Source: Sphingobacteruim zhuxiongii
GTDB taxonomy: Bacteria; Bacteroidota; Bacteroidia; Sphingobacteriales; Sphingobacteriaceae
Reading direction: 5' to 3'
Assembly (NCBI RefSeq): GCF_009557615.1
Contig: NZ_CP045652.1
Coordinates: 2,294,001 to 2,358,000, forward strand
DNA: 64,000 nt
Made by a program: the position numbers and the translations under genes. This document shows, piece by piece, positions 62,729 through 64,000 of this stretch. Each line of letters starts with the position of its first letter. Within the stretch, counting starts at the first letter, position 1. Below the pieces are notes generated by a model, which searched no databases, was not told the DNA's origin, and was given only the letters and a program-made list of their open reading frames with translations.

Positions 62729-62841
62729 ATTTATAAGACTATTAATAAAACGATTAATTCTGTTTTTTGTTTCGGATTAGGTATAAATTTTGATTGCCTA
62801 GGCTATTATTCGTACTTTCATCCTCATTAAAACTAGAAACT

Positions 62842-63687
62842 ATGCTGGTAAAGAAATATTCGGGCGATTTAGTCCCCTTCGATGAATCAAGCTTAAGACG
62901 CTCTTTAATGCGCTCCGGAGCAACAGATACTGAAGTGCAGATGGTCTATGCTAAGATTAAAGACCAGTTATACGATGGCATTAGCACCCGAGAACTTTAC
63001 GAGTTGGCATTCGATGCTTTAAAATCAAAGAAAAACTCCTACGCCGCGCGCTATAGCCTAAAACGTGCGTTACGTGAATTAGGCCCAGAGGGTTTCTACT
63101 TTGAAAAATGGGTAGCACGCCTATTCCAAGAAGATGGCTATGAGGCCATCACCGGTCAAACCGTACAAGGACATGCTGTAACACATGAGATCGATGTGGT
63201 TGCTGCCAAAGGTGATGTGATGCTGGCCATCGAGTGTAAATTCCGTAATGACGAGGAAGCGAAGATATCGGTAACCACACCAATGTACTTTAAATCGCGT
63301 GTAACTGACGTCACTGGAATCGAATATCCATTTTTCAACGCCCATAGACAATTTACAGATGGCTGGTTAGTAACAAATGCTTATTTGACGACCGACTCCA
63401 TCAAGTTTGGGGAGTACTATAAGATGAATTTGTTGTCTTGGGATTACCCAAAGGGCACAAGCATCAAGGCACGCGTGGATGAAACTGGTGAATATCCAAT
63501 TACCTGCTTAACGAACTTGACCACGCAAGATAAAGGTATGCTCTTGAAGAATCAATGTATCTGTGTTAAAGATTTACTTAAAGACCCTAAAGTCCTTAAC
63601 AACATTCAGATACCATCTGACAAGCAAACCCTAATTTTACGAGAAGCACAAGAATTAATCAACAGTCCAATATCGCATGAGCAATAA
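62842..63687 (+). CDS. ATP-cone plus Mrr-like nuclease fusion
   Basis: Start at 62842 (MLVKKYSGDLVPFDESSLRR); the longer frame from 62794 lacks family support. The 281-residue protein begins with an ATP-cone (residues about 1-88; VPFDESSLRRSLMRSGAT, YAARYSLKRALRELGPEG). A restriction-endonuclease-like domain follows (about 95-200; FEKWVARLFQEDGYEA, then the IDVVAAKGD and IECKF strand with D..E-x-K residues) and a short C-terminal part. ATP-cones sense ATP/dATP, so nuclease activity controlled by nucleotide level is an inference. The stop overlaps the next gene by 11 bases. Confidence 0.78.
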   Translation: MLVKKYSGDLVPFDESSLRRSLMRSGATDTEVQMVYAKIKDQLYDGISTRELYELAFDALKSKKNSYAARYSLKRALRELGPEGFYFEKWVARLFQEDGYEAITGQTVQGHAVTHEIDVVAAKGDVMLAIECKFRNDEEAKISVTTPMYFKSRVTDVTGIEYPFFNAHRQFTDGWLVTNAYLTTDSIKFGEYYKMNLLSWDYPKGTSIKARVDETGEYPITCLTNLTTQDKGMLLKNQCICVKDLLKDPKVLNNIQIPSDKQTLILREAQELINSPISHEQ

Positions 63688-64000
63688 GTTTGTCAGAGAA
63701 GAGATCAGTTTTTTTAAAGGAGCACGGAGCCGCTGGAATGAGCTAAAATATGTTCTCGGTGTCTTCTTTCAATTTATGAAAGGCTTCCGTACCCTACATT
63801 TTGTCGGACCCTGTGTTACCGTTTTCGGATCGGCACGCTTTGACGAGAACCATACCTATTATAAACAAGCCCGTAGCGTATCGGCAAAACTTGCCGAGCA
63901 AGGCTATACCATTATGACGGGTGGAGGCCCTGGAATTATGGAGGCTGCAAATCGTGGTGCTAAGGATGTAGATGGAACTTCGGTAGGCTGTAATATCGTA
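63677..64000 (+). CDS. LOG-family protein (Rossmann TIGR00730 type), cut by window end
   Basis: The first 108 residues, open to the last base of the window. VTVFGSARFDENHTYYKQA and the MTGGGPGIMEAANRGA motif identify the LOG family (cytokinin nucleoside-monophosphate phosphoribohydrolase-like). The PGGxGTxxE motif should follow outside. The ATG at 63677 overlaps the nuclease fusion gene by 11 bases, suggesting one operon. In bacteria without cytokinin use, the role is probably nucleotide salvage or hydrolysis of modified nucleotides. Confidence 0.85.
   Translation, partial: MSNKFVREEISFFKGARSRWNELKYVLGVFFQFMKGFRTLHFVGPCVTVFGSARFDENHTYYKQARSVSAKLAEQGYTIMTGGGPGIMEAANRGAKDVDGTSVGCNIV

Overview
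The window looks like chromosomal DNA of a Bacteroidota bacterium, most likely of the Sphingobacteriaceae (Sphingobacterium/Pedobacter type). Supporting signs are a SusC/RagA-type TonB-linked receptor, two GLPGLI protein plus outer-membrane receptor pairs, DUF6266 and DUF1573 proteins, a siroheme sulfite reductase with an extra C-terminal helical domain, moderate to low GC, almost no Shine-Dalgarno sequences, and a few TAnnTTTG-type -7 promoter boxes. Family names are from recognition of the translated sequences; no database was searched.

Layout. 1-9.3 kb is an accessory, eroded zone: tRNA-Ser(UGA), a tRNA-end-like palindrome, a dead VOC-family gene, a solitary HsdR-N-type nuclease, a TPR protein, another dead gene, then an outer-membrane protein gene and a SusC gene that run into each other tail to tail and have both lost their 3' ends, followed by a TlpA-like lipoprotein. 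9.7-16 kb is a complete minus-strand assimilatory sulfate reduction and siroheme operon (sulfite reductase, cobA, siroheme synthase N-domain, cysH, cysD, cysN). Divergent from it is a PstSCAB-type ABC importer (16.2-19.7 kb) without phoU. A dicarboxylate/amino acid:cation symporter and a frameshifted IS110-family element (about 21.5-22.9 kb) follow.

23-33.5 kb is mostly housekeeping: ferredoxin, acyl-CoA reductase, an FtsE-like ATPase, grpE-dnaJ, kdsA and kdsD (KDO synthesis for LPS), recQ, a DUF1573 protein and a PLP aminotransferase. 33.5-34 kb holds heptanucleotide repeat arrays around a GC-rich cassette. 34.5-38 kb is the first GLPGLI/receptor pair, followed by a gene graveyard (38.0-38.8 kb). 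38.8-47.6 kb is again housekeeping: cmk, topA, a UbiA-type prenyltransferase, engB, a NatAB-like ABC exporter and nhaA.

47.7-57.2 kb holds a small Cys-rich lipoprotein, a secreted beta-helix protein, an mhqD/mhqO-like quinone or electrophile detoxification pair, a LytTR regulator next to the second GLPGLI/receptor pair, and a DUF6266 protein. 57.4-64 kb holds a methyltransferase, metA (with the Glu111 that predicts acetyl-CoA use), gdhA, a Zn-cysteine-less sirtuin, a DUF2892 protein, an ATP-cone/Mrr-type nuclease fusion and the start of a LOG-family gene that leaves the window.

The most unusual signals are: (i) a dispersed family of 7-bp-period tandem repeats (AGAYNTT) at three loci (33.5-34 kb, 50.6 kb, 58.3-58.7 kb), at two of them as oppositely oriented arrays; (ii) the double 3' truncation joining a SusC gene and an OMP gene; (iii) several decayed genes in 'empty' spacers that still read as protein; (iv) the IS110 element with a one-base frameshift and a possible bridge-RNA fold; (v) a phosphate-type importer head-to-head with the sulfate assimilation operon.
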